NCBI GenBank assembly: GCA_910585635.1
Contig: CAJUFE010000023.1
Coordinates: 1-64,000 of the forward strand
Source: an uncultured Lachnospiraceae bacterium
GTDB taxonomy: Bacteria > Bacillota > Clostridia > Lachnospirales > Lachnospiraceae
Direction of reading: 5' to 3'
Length of the DNA stretch: 64,000 bases
Shown here one piece after another: positions 1 to 7,659 of this stretch. Numbering within the stretch: position 1 is the stretch's first letter; every line of letters starts with the position of its first letter. Below the pieces are notes generated by a model. The model was not told the origin of the DNA, did no database searches, and saw nothing but the letters and a program-made list of their open reading frames with translations. The position numbers and the translations under genes were made by a program.

Positions 1-39
1 TTTTATCATAGAAGACCTTTTAAATCTTTATTTACAGAA

Positions 40-245
40 AAACTTTCATAGACTCACGTCACCACGCTCTCGCTCTATGAAAAACGTAGCGGACGCTAAG
101 CTCGAAAAGACCTCGCTAAGCGCCGACGTTTTTCAAAGGGTTCCTTTTGTGACAGGACCCTCCCTCTGCTGCTTTAGTTGGCTGGTGCTTTTGATATGCT
201 ACCCGTAACTGCCTAGCATCCGAAGGTCCAGGGCTCCCACAGGGA
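40..245 (-). repeat. Intergenic palindromic repeat, copy A
   Basis: Read on the minus strand, this stretch matches about 180 bases of 16370-16550 (+) and, in its core, 19610-19720 (+). The shared order is a GGGAGGGTCCTGTCACAAAAGG block, an imperfect hairpin whose arms start GAAAAACGTCGGCG and end CGCTACGTTTTTC, then GAGCGAGAGCG-GGTGACGT. The hairpin occupies about 78-135 here. The far terminal inverted repeat seen in copy C is degenerate in this copy. No protein is likely here. The rest of the gap (1-39 and 246-349) shows nothing I can name. Confidence 0.75.
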
Positions 246-349
246 CTGGATCTCTGGATACGAGCGGACGGTCGACTATGTACCTCCACCAATCAAACAA
301 TCAGCATAAGTATGAAAAGTAACCTTTATTTTGATATCGTATCCGTCTG

Positions 350-895
350 TTACAATGATGGCCCATCTGTAAGTTTAATACCATTCGTCATCGGTCCCTG
401 CATCTCGACACCGCCTGTGAATGGCCAGACTGCGTGGAAACTCCTTAAACGATAATAATTGTCTGCTGGAAAGCCGGAGACGTCAAAGTCAACACTAACA
501 AATGTAAGATCTTCTCCACCTTCTTTATGTTCATAGGTAAAGTTATAAGCATCTACCTGAAACCAATCCTCCTCCCCTTCATCCCAACGATCTAAAAAAA
601 TACTCATTCGGATTTTTTTTACAGGAACATGGCAAGCAGTATCTGCGCGAACACCGAGGACATTGTACCCTTTATTTGTAAGCCCTAATCCGCATGAAGC
701 CAAATAATCCCCTCGAGTGTTATTTCCATAATCTACAGATTCTTTTACTCCATCTGGTAATAATATAGACTCCTTTGGTGTTGGCACATTTTTTAATGCC
801 TTCTCCCACTCCGCATCTTCATCTGCAAATACAGTAATTGAAAATACAAAGCATGCTATAATCATAGCAAAAAATGCCCATAGCCCTTTTTTCAT
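350..895 (-). CDS. Secreted hypothetical protein (DUF6147-like)
   Basis: 181 residues beginning MKKGLWAFFAMIIACF. The N-terminus is a typical Sec signal peptide with likely cleavage after VFA, giving a mature, acidic, probably beta-rich protein of about 155 residues. The motifs GDYLASCGLGL and VLGVRADTACHVP recall the DUF6147 proteins of Lachnospiraceae, whose role is unknown. A GTG nine bases upstream (904) is in frame, but the GGAG at about 907-910 fits the ATG at 895 better. It lies 20 bases after the 324-residue membrane protein and is probably co-transcribed with it. Base composition is AT-richer than the pilus genes downstream. Family name is from memory; the secreted nature is clear. 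Confidence 0.65.
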   Translation of the reverse strand: MKKGLWAFFAMIIACFVFSITVFADEDAEWEKALKNVPTPKESILLPDGVKESVDYGNNTRGDYLASCGLGLTNKGYNVLGVRADTACHVPVKKIRMSIFLDRWDEGEEDWFQVDAYNFTYEHKEGGEDLTFVSVDFDVSGFPADNYYRLRSFHAVWPFTGGVEMQGPMTNGIKLTDGPSL

Positions 896-915
896 AATCC
901 TCACATCTCCAATAT

Positions 916-1890
916 TTAATGTTCCAATACTAGATTCTCTACAATTTTAAGAAAATCCTCTTCTGGAATAATCCCTTGAATATAGTAATACATATTACCG
1001 AATTCTATATAAGCCACATATTCAAATTTATTACCAGATATTTCGTTTCTTTGAATTGAAATCTCTCGACCAATCCATTCATTATACACTGTAGTATACT
1101 CTCGGCAATCCGAAGTTCTAGTGTATGTGTCATCCATCGAACATAAAAACTCCAGTATAAAAACATGACTATTTTCATACGTGAATTCTAATCTTATGTT
1201 ATCCTCTTTTATATTATAGCTTGATAAATTCATCCCATGCGGTATATAATTCAGTTTTAATACGGCTGTATTCGTTTCTTCTTTTATTTTCGTATATACC
1301 TCTTCCAAGCTGCCTACATCAGTAATGTGGTCGTCTTGATTATCCCAAGTAATCGTTCCCGTATTCCCATCTCTTACACTAGATTCATAAGAGAACCGCC
1401 TTGTCGCGATCGCATCGATCCGTGGGATCAAAAGGATCGCTGCTACCAAAATAAAACCGGCCACCACAACGCCTGCTGTCTTAACCGGCTTTTGCAGCAC
1501 CATTTTCAGCGAATCCCAGACCTCGGTGGCCCGTGTGCTCCAATCTTCTCTGTTCCCGGCTCTGTCCTTCTCGTGGGGCAATGGGCCTTCTGTCCATGAG
1601 GCTCCATCCTGTAACCACTTCTGGCTGGCTGTGTCGAAGTCTGCCATGACGCGGGGGGTGATGCCTCGTGCTTCCATCTTGGCCAGGATTGTCTGGAAGC
1701 CATCAGTCGGGGGCTCTTTGATCGGTCTACCGTTCAGAGGGTGCTCGGACTTTGCTTCCTGTTGGGCCCACTCCATACGCTGTATCATCTGGCTGGGGTT
1801 CAGACCGTAGGCATCCTTTATAAGTCGCTCTAAAGACGTATATCCTTTCTGTCCGCTCTTTGCCTCGTTCCTATCCACTACACACCTCAT
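916..1890 (-). CDS. Single-pass membrane protein with DUF4367-like outer domain
   Basis: 324 residues. About 1-130 is hydrophilic and would be cytoplasmic; one strong membrane segment lies near 137-158 (AGVVVAGFILVAAILLIP); the remaining 165 residues, outside the membrane, have the alternating pattern of DUF4367-type domains found in many Firmicute anti-sigma or sporulation proteins. The ATG at 1890 has no good Shine-Dalgarno; a GTG at 1878 preceded by GAGGTG is an alternative start that removes four residues. It diverges from murG and leads into the secreted DUF6147-like gene. An ECF-like sigma gene lies 1.2 kb away, so an anti-sigma role is possible but not shown. Late codons are AT-rich compared with the first third, suggesting a mosaic gene. 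Confidence 0.55.
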   Translation of the reverse strand: MRCVVDRNEAKSGQKGYTSLERLIKDAYGLNPSQMIQRMEWAQQEAKSEHPLNGRPIKEPPTDGFQTILAKMEARGITPRVMADFDTASQKWLQDGASWTEGPLPHEKDRAGNREDWSTRATEVWDSLKMVLQKPVKTAGVVVAGFILVAAILLIPRIDAIATRRFSYESSVRDGNTGTITWDNQDDHITDVGSLEEVYTKIKEETNTAVLKLNYIPHGMNLSSYNIKEDNIRLEFTYENSHVFILEFLCSMDDTYTRTSDCREYTTVYNEWIGREISIQRNEISGNKFEYVAYIEFGNMYYYIQGIIPEEDFLKIVENLVLEH

Positions 1891-1971
1891 TTAAAGATCC
1901 AATATATAAGACTCCCTAGCGTGGGAGTGAACAGCAACCTACTTTTAGCACCCACGCCATCCGTTTCAGGG

Positions 1972-1999
1972 TTGACATTTTCCTTCGAAGCATTACTAT
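1972..1999 (+). promoter_or_regulatory. murG promoter with overlapping palindrome
   Basis: TTGACA at 1972-1977 and TACTAT at 1994-1999 are separated by 16 bases. The perfect 12-base palindrome TATAGTACTATA (1997-2008) overlaps the -10 region and is placed like an operator. GGAGG at 2021-2025 is the ribosome binding site for the ATG at 2035. Confidence 0.65.
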
Positions 2000-2034
2000 A
2001 GTACTATAAAGGTCACTCTCGGAGGTAAGAAATC

Positions 2035-3105
2035 ATGAAGAAGATCATCTTAACCGGCGGCGGTACTGCCGGACATGTTACCCCAAATCTCGCTCTGCTC
2101 CCCTTTTTAAAGGAAAAGGGATATGATATCCGTTATATCGGCTCCTACCAGGGGATCGAGAAGAAGCTGATCGAAGGGGCCGGTATCCCTTATGAAGGGA
2201 TCTCCTCCGGGAAGCTGCGCCGCTACTTTGATCTGAAAAACTTTTCCGACCCGTTCCGGGTGGTCAAAGGCTATGCGGAAGCATTGAAGATCATCAGGAC
2301 CTATAAGCCGGATGTGGTCTTTTCGAAGGGCGGCTTCGTGGCCGTTCCGGTGGTCCTGGCCGCCAAACACTACAAAGTCCCCACCGTCATCCATGAATCG
2401 GATATCACTCCAGGCCTTGCCAATAAGCTCTGTATCCCCTCAGCCAGGAAGGTCTGCTGTAATTTCCCGGAGACCCTGCCCTATCTGCCGGAGGAGAAGG
2501 CCGTGCTGACCGGTTCGCCGATCCGTGCCGACCTGCTGAAGGGCGACCGCTTATCCGGCCTCCAGTTCACGCATCTCAGCCCAGACCGCCCGATCATCCT
2601 GGTGATCGGAGGGAGCTTAGGCTCTGTGCGGGTGAACACGGCTGTCCGGAACATCCTCTCCCGCTTATTGGAGACCTTCCAGGTCATACATATCTGCGGC
2701 AAGGAACATTTGGACGATCAGCTGATCGGCCTGCCAGGATATGTACAATACGAATATGTCGATAAGCCTTTAAAGCATCTGTTCGCGGCAGCGGATATCG
2801 TGATCTCGCGGGCCGGGGCGAACTCGATCTGTGAGCTCCTTGCTCTCCGAAAGCCCAACCTGCTGATCCCACTCTCTGCAGCCGCCAGCCGCGGCGACCA
2901 GATCTTAAATGCAAGATCCTTTGAAAAGCAAGGGTTCAGCGCGGTGCTGGAAGAAGAGGCCATGACCGATGACGCTCTGTACCAAGCCATCCAGGACCTG
3001 TATACGGACCGCCAGACCTATATCCACGCTATGGAGCAGACCCAGCAAAAAAATGCGGTCGAGACCATCGTCTCCCTCATCGAGGACTGTGTCTCCGCAT
3101 CATGA
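2035..3105 (+). CDS. murG: MurG, lipid I GlcNAc transferase
   Basis: 356 residues, normal length for MurG. The enzyme adds GlcNAc from UDP-GlcNAc to undecaprenyl-linked muramoyl-pentapeptide at the inner membrane face, giving lipid II. The N-terminal glycine loop GGGTAGHVTP (residues 8-17), the HESD motif of the acceptor side (about 120), GGSLG (about 193) and the SRAGANSICEL nucleotide-binding stretch (about 258-268) are all present. It is not in a dcw cluster: neighbours are a sigma factor, a HIT protein and a rhomboid, so this may be a second or relocated murG as seen in some Clostridia. It ends three bases from the convergent sigma gene. Confidence 0.93.
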   Translation: MKKIILTGGGTAGHVTPNLALLPFLKEKGYDIRYIGSYQGIEKKLIEGAGIPYEGISSGKLRRYFDLKNFSDPFRVVKGYAEALKIIRTYKPDVVFSKGGFVAVPVVLAAKHYKVPTVIHESDITPGLANKLCIPSARKVCCNFPETLPYLPEEKAVLTGSPIRADLLKGDRLSGLQFTHLSPDRPIILVIGGSLGSVRVNTAVRNILSRLLETFQVIHICGKEHLDDQLIGLPGYVQYEYVDKPLKHLFAAADIVISRAGANSICELLALRKPNLLIPLSAAASRGDQILNARSFEKQGFSAVLEEEAMTDDALYQAIQDLYTDRQTYIHAMEQTQQKNAVETIVSLIEDCVSAS

Positions 3106-3108
3106 TCC

Positions 3109-3639
3109 CTAAAGACCATATTTCGAGCCCAGCAGCTTTCTCAAGAGCTTTTTGGCTCTTGAGACCCTTGCCCGGCATGCCACCGGCGTGATATCCAGCA
3201 TCTTTGCGATCTCTCTTTCTGGGATCCCATCTACCAGATACAGTTTTGCCGGTAATTGCATGCTCTCTGTCAGCTGTGCAAAAGCGGCCCGCACATCCTG
3301 ACCGATCTCTTTATCGATCACATAGTCTGCCAGGTCGTGACCATATTGAAAGACTGCCTCCCAATCCTCATTAAACTGGTCCGAATCCAGGATAAGCCAT
3401 TCTCTCTGGTATTTCCGAAAATGATCGATGCACTTATTTCGGAGGATCGTGGTCAGCATATACTTCATCGCACCCTCTTCCCAATCTAAGGGATAGTGGG
3501 TATAGTATGCGATGATGGTCTCCTGTACCACATCCTCCACATCCTTTTCGGGCACTCCTATGGCAAGCGCTAATATACGGAGTGGTTTTTGATATCCATC
3601 ATAAATGGCCTGCAACAAACCATTGATATCTTGTTGCAT
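3109..3639 (-). CDS. RNA polymerase sigma factor, ECF-like (sigma-70 family)
   Basis: 176 residues. Region 2 covers about 15-80, with the DVEDVVQETIIAYY stretch and the helix ending in RNKCIDHFRK; region 4 covers about 110-170, with the helix-turn-helix IPEREIAKMLDITPVACRARVSRAK split over 141-166. This two-domain layout without regions 1 and 3 is that of an ECF (group 4) sigma. AGGAGA sits eight bases before the ATG at 3639. No anti-sigma gene is directly adjacent; the DUF4367-like membrane protein across murG is the nearest candidate partner. Confidence 0.85.
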   Translation of the reverse strand: MQQDINGLLQAIYDGYQKPLRILALAIGVPEKDVEDVVQETIIAYYTHYPLDWEEGAMKYMLTTILRNKCIDHFRKYQREWLILDSDQFNEDWEAVFQYGHDLADYVIDKEIGQDVRAAFAQLTESMQLPAKLYLVDGIPEREIAKMLDITPVACRARVSRAKKLLRKLLGSKYGL

Positions 3640-3661
3640 AATGTTCTCCTACCCTGGATGG

Positions 3662-4078
3662 TCACAGAGCCGTCTGGATGCACTCTGCTGTCTCTTTCAG
3701 CTCATCGGTATCCGCATGGCCCGGGACCCAGGTCACCATAGGCGCTCCATCATCATAACGCGGGATCACATGCAAATGGAAATGAAAGACCGTCTGCCCG
3801 GCCGAAGCCCCATTGTTCTGGACCAGATTGAATCCGGAACACCCCAGGCTCTTCTTCATAGCCGCACCGATCTTTCCTCCCAAGCTCAGCACCCTGGACG
3901 CGTATCCCTCATCCAGCGCACAGACATCTTTGAAATGCTCTTTGGGCAAGATCAATGTGTGCCCCTTTGAGGCGGGCCCCATGTCCAATATCGCACGGAA
4001 CCTGTCATCCTCATACACGGTCGCGGAAGGGATCTCTCCGTTCGCGATCTTGCAAAAGATGCAGTTTTCATCCTTCAT
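3662..4078 (-). CDS. HIT family nucleotide hydrolase
   Basis: 138 residues from the ATG at 4078, chosen over an in-frame ATG 24 bases upstream because AGGAGG precedes it. The catalytic triad HFHLHVIPR (H99, H101, H103) defines the histidine-triad fold; CIFC at 6-9 is the zinc-type cysteine pair common in HinT-like proteins. These enzymes cleave nucleoside phosphoramidates or dinucleotides in the cytoplasm. The start overlaps the 3' end of the rhomboid gene by 11 bases, which implies translational coupling. Confidence 0.92.
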   Translation of the reverse strand: MKDENCIFCKIANGEIPSATVYEDDRFRAILDMGPASKGHTLILPKEHFKDVCALDEGYASRVLSLGGKIGAAMKKSLGCSGFNLVQNNGASAGQTVFHFHLHVIPRYDDGAPMVTWVPGHADTDELKETAECIQTAL

Positions 4079-4718
4079 ACCGTTCTCCTCCTTTCCCTGC
4101 ACCCGCCAGATCGTCTCCCTTGGGCCGCCGATAGATCAACGCTGCCAGGAAAAAACCGATCACTACACCGGCGACATGTGCCAGATCGTCTGTCTCCACA
4201 TTCTGGAAACCAAGGTACAAGGACAAGGCGATCATCCCGATGACCCTCTTCGTATCCAGATCCTCCAGTCTCCCTTTATTTATGAGTACGACTAAAAGGA
4301 GACCTCCGGCCAATCCGAAGATCGCGCCAGAAGCTCCTGCTGAGACCACGTTCAATGGGATACCCTTTTCTGCTTCTAAAAAAAGATCATAGCCAATCGA
4401 AACGAGGTTCGCACCGACACCACAGCTCAGATAAAAAAGCAGATATCGTATCCTTCCAAAAGCTCTCTCCAGATAAGCGCCCAAAATAAAAAGAATGAGC
4501 ATATTGTTGACCAGATGGCTGATCCCAAAATGCATGAACATCGATGTCAGCACCCGATGATACTCCCCATCCAACACATAGGGGACATACATCGCCCCAT
4601 GCTCCAGCATATAGCCCACATCTTCTGAGGAACCGGTCAGGTCTAAGTAAAGGAAATACACGATGTTCATGATCATGATGCCCCAAGTCACATATGCTCC
4701 ATTTCCCTTGCGTTCCAT
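4068..4718 (-). CDS. Rhomboid family intramembrane serine protease
   Basis: 216 residues with about six transmembrane helices. The catalytic serine lies in GASGAIFG (S130) and the histidine in HVAG (H181); HFGISHLVNN (63-72) is the conserved helix-2 motif with its oxyanion asparagine. The GlpG/Pcp type cleaves transmembrane substrates within the bilayer. AAGGAG precedes the ATG by 11 bases. It is co-transcribed with the overlapping HIT gene. The substrate cannot be inferred from the context. Confidence 0.92.
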   Translation of the reverse strand: MERKGNGAYVTWGIMIMNIVYFLYLDLTGSSEDVGYMLEHGAMYVPYVLDGEYHRVLTSMFMHFGISHLVNNMLILFILGAYLERAFGRIRYLLFYLSCGVGANLVSIGYDLFLEAEKGIPLNVVSAGASGAIFGLAGGLLLVVLINKGRLEDLDTKRVIGMIALSLYLGFQNVETDDLAHVAGVVIGFFLAALIYRRPKGDDLAGAGKGGERYEG

Positions 4719-4832
4719 GATGGCGGCACTCCTTGTACTTTGTCAAATATTTTAACATAAATGGAAAAGGCTGTTAAGTTTGCGGCCCAAATGGTCAAAA
4801 TACGTCCCATTTCGACAGACTTTTATGGAGGC

Positions 4833-6293
4833 CTAGTAAAAGACAAAAGACAGATCCGCTATCTGGAGCTTATCCCCGCTGCAGATCCGGCAAGAACCAT
4901 TAGCCTCCAGGTCGTGACCTGCCACCACTGTGCCGTTTGATGAGTTCAGATCGGTGACCTTGCATTCCCCGCCCTCTTCATCCAACCGCAAGTGCAGACG
5001 GCTGACGGTATCTTTTTTTAATATATAGTCCACGATCCCTTCCTGCTTCCCGATGATGAACGGGAAATAGGAGACCGGGATATCTTCCACAGATGGGTCC
5101 AGGCTTTTTAAAAGATGGGTCCTTTCCTGGGGGACAGCTGCTTCTGCCAGGAGCACCGTATCCTTTCCGGCAGTCCCCTCGGCCCGGATACTGCAATAGG
5201 CCGGCTCCGGGCCGTCCATATCTCCTGCGGCCTTATCCTCCCCTTCTCCGTCCTCGTCCCCCGCAAAACGCATGTACCACTTTGCCTGCAGCTCCTCCCG
5301 CTCTTTTTGCAGCCCCATATCCCCCCTCTGTCTTCTGTCGGATCCTCCGGCAGGATACGCCGCCCCGGCCTTCAGGACACGGATCAGGATAAGGGCGCCC
5401 GCCGATGCGGCCACGTCTGCCGCCACGATATAGAGCTTATACCGCAGCAAGCCGGCTGTCCCGGCAAAAAGCCAAACGGCAGCTGGGACAACAACAAAAA
5501 AGCTTATTATGGATAATACTACAAAAACCGTCCATTGTCGACTATTTTCTCTACTTTTTGCATAAATGTCCGTCTTTCCCTCTCCATCTCCAGAAATGGG
5601 GTCCTCATCCTTATCGTCGTCTACGGTCTCCTCCCTCCCGTTCTTCTCTGTCCTTTTCACAGCAGGGAGCCGTATATCAAAGGGATCCTTAACCGCCTCC
5701 ACCATCTCCGTCCGCTGTAAAAGACTTTTCAGACTGCTCCCCCGCTCATCCTCCCGGATCTCCCGCACTGCCTTCAGCAGATCGCTCATCCCATAATGGT
5801 CCTTCTGGCTCTCCTGGTACAAGCGATAAGCCAGCATGACCGTAGGGTCATCCTTATGGTCCGCCTTTTTCAGTAAAAATTGCAGGAGCTTTCCCATGGC
5901 AGATGGAAGATCCCCATGATATCCCGGCACATAGCACAGCCAGACCTGATAGCTTTCTGGTTCGATATAGATATGCTCCGGCTCCAGGAGGAGGTCTGAC
6001 TCCTGGAGGAGATGGTCCTCCATATGTTCCAAGGCATTCCCGATCCCTACGATCAGCTTGCTCAGCTCTTCTTTTTTGATCTCCTTAAATCCTAAAAGTC
6101 TGCTCAAGGGCTGCTTCGAGGTGATCTCATAATAATAGTATAAGCCTTCTTCCTCCTGCTTTACCCGGAATCTCAACAGCCCATCTATGGTATTTTCCTC
6201 CAGCATCTTGAACTCATAGCTCTCCCGGTCCTCTTTTAGCGCCTCTAAGATCATATAATTATGGCGCATCTCCCGCTTGTACCTGACTTTCAT
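4833..6293 (-). CDS. DUF6382-like / FHA domain membrane protein of the Tad cluster
   Basis: 486 residues. About 1-175 resemble the DUF6382 domain that is often tied to Flp pilus loci in Clostridia. A charged linker follows, then two hydrophobic segments (about 253-305), a second acidic linker, and a C-terminal FHA domain (about 405-486) with FIIGK, SRLHLRL and LNSSNGT, the phosphothreonine-binding signature. Both ends would therefore be cytoplasmic. It overlaps the small TadE-like gene by 35 bases and is the last gene of the pilus operon. A phosphorylation-dependent scaffold role is an inference; the kinase at 42.5-47 kb is a possible source of phosphothreonine but lies far away. Confidence 0.8.
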   Translation of the reverse strand: MKVRYKREMRHNYMILEALKEDRESYEFKMLEENTIDGLLRFRVKQEEEGLYYYYEITSKQPLSRLLGFKEIKKEELSKLIVGIGNALEHMEDHLLQESDLLLEPEHIYIEPESYQVWLCYVPGYHGDLPSAMGKLLQFLLKKADHKDDPTVMLAYRLYQESQKDHYGMSDLLKAVREIREDERGSSLKSLLQRTEMVEAVKDPFDIRLPAVKRTEKNGREETVDDDKDEDPISGDGEGKTDIYAKSRENSRQWTVFVVLSIISFFVVVPAAVWLFAGTAGLLRYKLYIVAADVAASAGALILIRVLKAGAAYPAGGSDRRQRGDMGLQKEREELQAKWYMRFAGDEDGEGEDKAAGDMDGPEPAYCSIRAEGTAGKDTVLLAEAAVPQERTHLLKSLDPSVEDIPVSYFPFIIGKQEGIVDYILKKDTVSRLHLRLDEEGGECKVTDLNSSNGTVVAGHDLEANGSCRICSGDKLQIADLSFVFY

Positions 6294-6648
6294 AACGCTC
6301 CTCCAACTGCTTTAACGCGGCGACCTTCCGCAAAAACTCCTCCGGCTCATAGATCTTGCTGGAGATCTCCAGTCCCCACAAGCCCCCTTGCCCCTGTCCA
6401 AAGATCTCCCCGTCCACCCGGCCTGTCCTCTTTTCTACCTGCAGCTCCGTCCCATCCATTGAAAACAGCAGGCCTGTACGCTCCGCCACTTCCTGCTCCA
6501 GCTGATCTGTCCGGTCATCCTCGTCGTGCCGGACCAGCTCCACCGCCTCCTGGAGCTCCATCCCGCTCTTTGTCTCGTCATGGAGACGATAGGCCTGCCC
6601 GATCAAGACCACCATCACCAGGCAGAACACGGCCATGATATATGCCAT
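6259..6648 (-). CDS. Small pilin-like (TadE-like) membrane protein, start uncertain
   Basis: 129 residues from ATG 6648: an N-terminal hydrophobic helix (MAYIMAVFCLVMVVLIGQAYR) and a charged, coiled-coil-prone remainder. Related Tad proteins carry a basic stretch followed by SYTVEMAYIM. Here that pattern (KGYAASYTVE) is present but lies upstream of the only ATG. The frame stays open to a TAG near 6834 without any ATG, GTG or TTG and passes through a purine-rich 25/26-base tandem repeat. Either ATG 6648 is used and the protein lacks its basic flank, or the true 5' end has been lost or shifted by the repeat. Confidence 0.6.
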   Translation of the reverse strand: MAYIMAVFCLVMVVLIGQAYRLHDETKSGMELQEAVELVRHDEDDRTDQLEQEVAERTGLLFSMDGTELQVEKRTGRVDGEIFGQGQGGLWGLEISSKIYEPEEFLRKVAALKQLEERYESQVQAGDAP

Positions 6649-6729
6649 CTCTACCGTATAACTGGCGGCATACCCCTTTCGGAGCCAACTGTGCCGATCC
6701 TCGTTTTTTCTCTGCTCCGTTTCTCTCTG

Positions 6730-6806
6730 CCCCCCTTCTCTATGCGTTCTTTCTGCCCCCTTCTCTATGCGTTCTTTCTGCCCTCCTTCTCTATGCGTTC
6801 TTTCTG
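6730..6806. repeat. 25/26-bp tandem repeat with variable C/G run
   Basis: Three near-identical units at 6730-6755, 6756-6780 and 6781-6806. They share TTCTCTATGCGTTCTTTCTG and differ in the preceding run: six C, five C, and CCCTCC. The 25-base unit breaks the reading frame relative to its neighbours. The repeat sits directly upstream of the small TadE-like gene and is embedded in a wider pyrimidine-rich tract (about 6700-6960) with no other gene call. Confidence 0.85.
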
Positions 6807-6968
6807 TCTTCCTTCTCTCTACCCTTTCTCTCTACCTTCCTTCTCTCTGTCCTCCCGCTCTCTGTGCTTTTTCATCCTGTTTCTTCTCTCCAGATCCTTT
6901 CTCTCTCCATTTCCTCTGCTCCTTCTACACACCCATCCCATCCATCCCGCACCATCTTTCCATCCCGT

Positions 6969-7445
6969 TCATCCACAGGCCAGCCACAGCCCAGCCGGCA
7001 GGGTAAAGAGGAGGAACGGGAGCTTCCTCTTCCGATAGTCCTTTCCCTGTACCCTTCCCAACACCATATAAGCGATCCCTGTGATACTGCACAAGGATAA
7101 GGATGTACACAGCAGGAACAAATTCTTCCAAAAGCCCAGATAGATCCCCGCGATAAAAAAGAACAGCCCGTCCCCTTCCCCTAAAGCTCCTTCCGTCACC
7201 CGGCTCACCAAAAGCAGCGCCACTCCGATCAGGCATCCGGCCCATAATGGGAGGAGCGACGGGTCGGTACACATCCCCTGGTACCATATCGATGCCGGCT
7301 TTTTAGCCATATCCACCTCAAACACGCGCCTGACGATCTGGGACGTCAGGAAATGCACAAAGAAGAACAGCAGCAGCCATCCGGAGACCGCCTTCCTTCT
7401 CCCATCCTGCCAGGCTGCCGCCAAGATATACAGAGAAAAACTCAT
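6969..7445 (-). CDS. Type IV prepilin peptidase (A24 family), second copy
   Basis: 158 residues, a short CpaA/TadV-type enzyme with several membrane helices. The two catalytic aspartates of the family are visible: one in AAAWQDGRRK near residue 13 and one in the GEGDG motif. It would cleave the leader of Flp pilins at the cytoplasmic membrane face. The start at ATG 7445 is chosen because the first helix then matches the family; ATG 7454 and GTG 7463 are also in frame. It is the second A24 gene in this cluster (the other is at 15407-15940), so the two may divide work between the Flp pilin and the TadE-like pilins. Confidence 0.75.
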   Translation of the reverse strand: MSFSLYILAAAWQDGRRKAVSGWLLLFFFVHFLTSQIVRRVFEVDMAKKPASIWYQGMCTDPSLLPLWAGCLIGVALLLVSRVTEGALGEGDGLFFFIAGIYLGFWKNLFLLCTSLSLCSITGIAYMVLGRVQGKDYRKRKLPFLLFTLPAGLWLACG

Positions 7446-7500
7446 CGCACCCATCCTTTCCACCCATTTCTATCTGTACCATTTCATCCTCACCTTTTAA

Positions 7501-7567
7501 CTGTGCCATTTCTATCCACATCTTTGACTGTGCCATTTCTATCCACATCTTTGACTGCGCCATTTTC
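7501..7567. repeat. 27-bp tandem repeat
   Basis: Units 7501-7527 and 7528-7554 are identical, followed by a partial third. They lie between the 319-residue pilin-like gene and the second peptidase. An overlapping frame reads them as a nine-residue repeat (MAQSKMWIE), but no convincing gene uses that frame, so I treat it as non-coding. Confidence 0.8.
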
Positions 7568-7659
7568 GGTCCTTCATTTTGTGTCTGCACCCTTTTGCAC
7601 CTGCGCAGTCGGCTGCCTGCTAAAAGCGCAAACTGACCAGGGGAGGCACCGTCCATCTA

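Noticed and set aside
6526..7100. Plus-strand frames rich in Phe, Leu and Ser
   Set aside because: They come from the pyrimidine-rich repeat tract; no ribosome binding site or recognisable protein.
7318..7656. 112-codon frame with nine-residue repeats (MAQSKMWIE)
   Set aside because: It overlaps the peptidase gene in another frame, and the repeat is explained by the 27-bp tandem DNA repeat.
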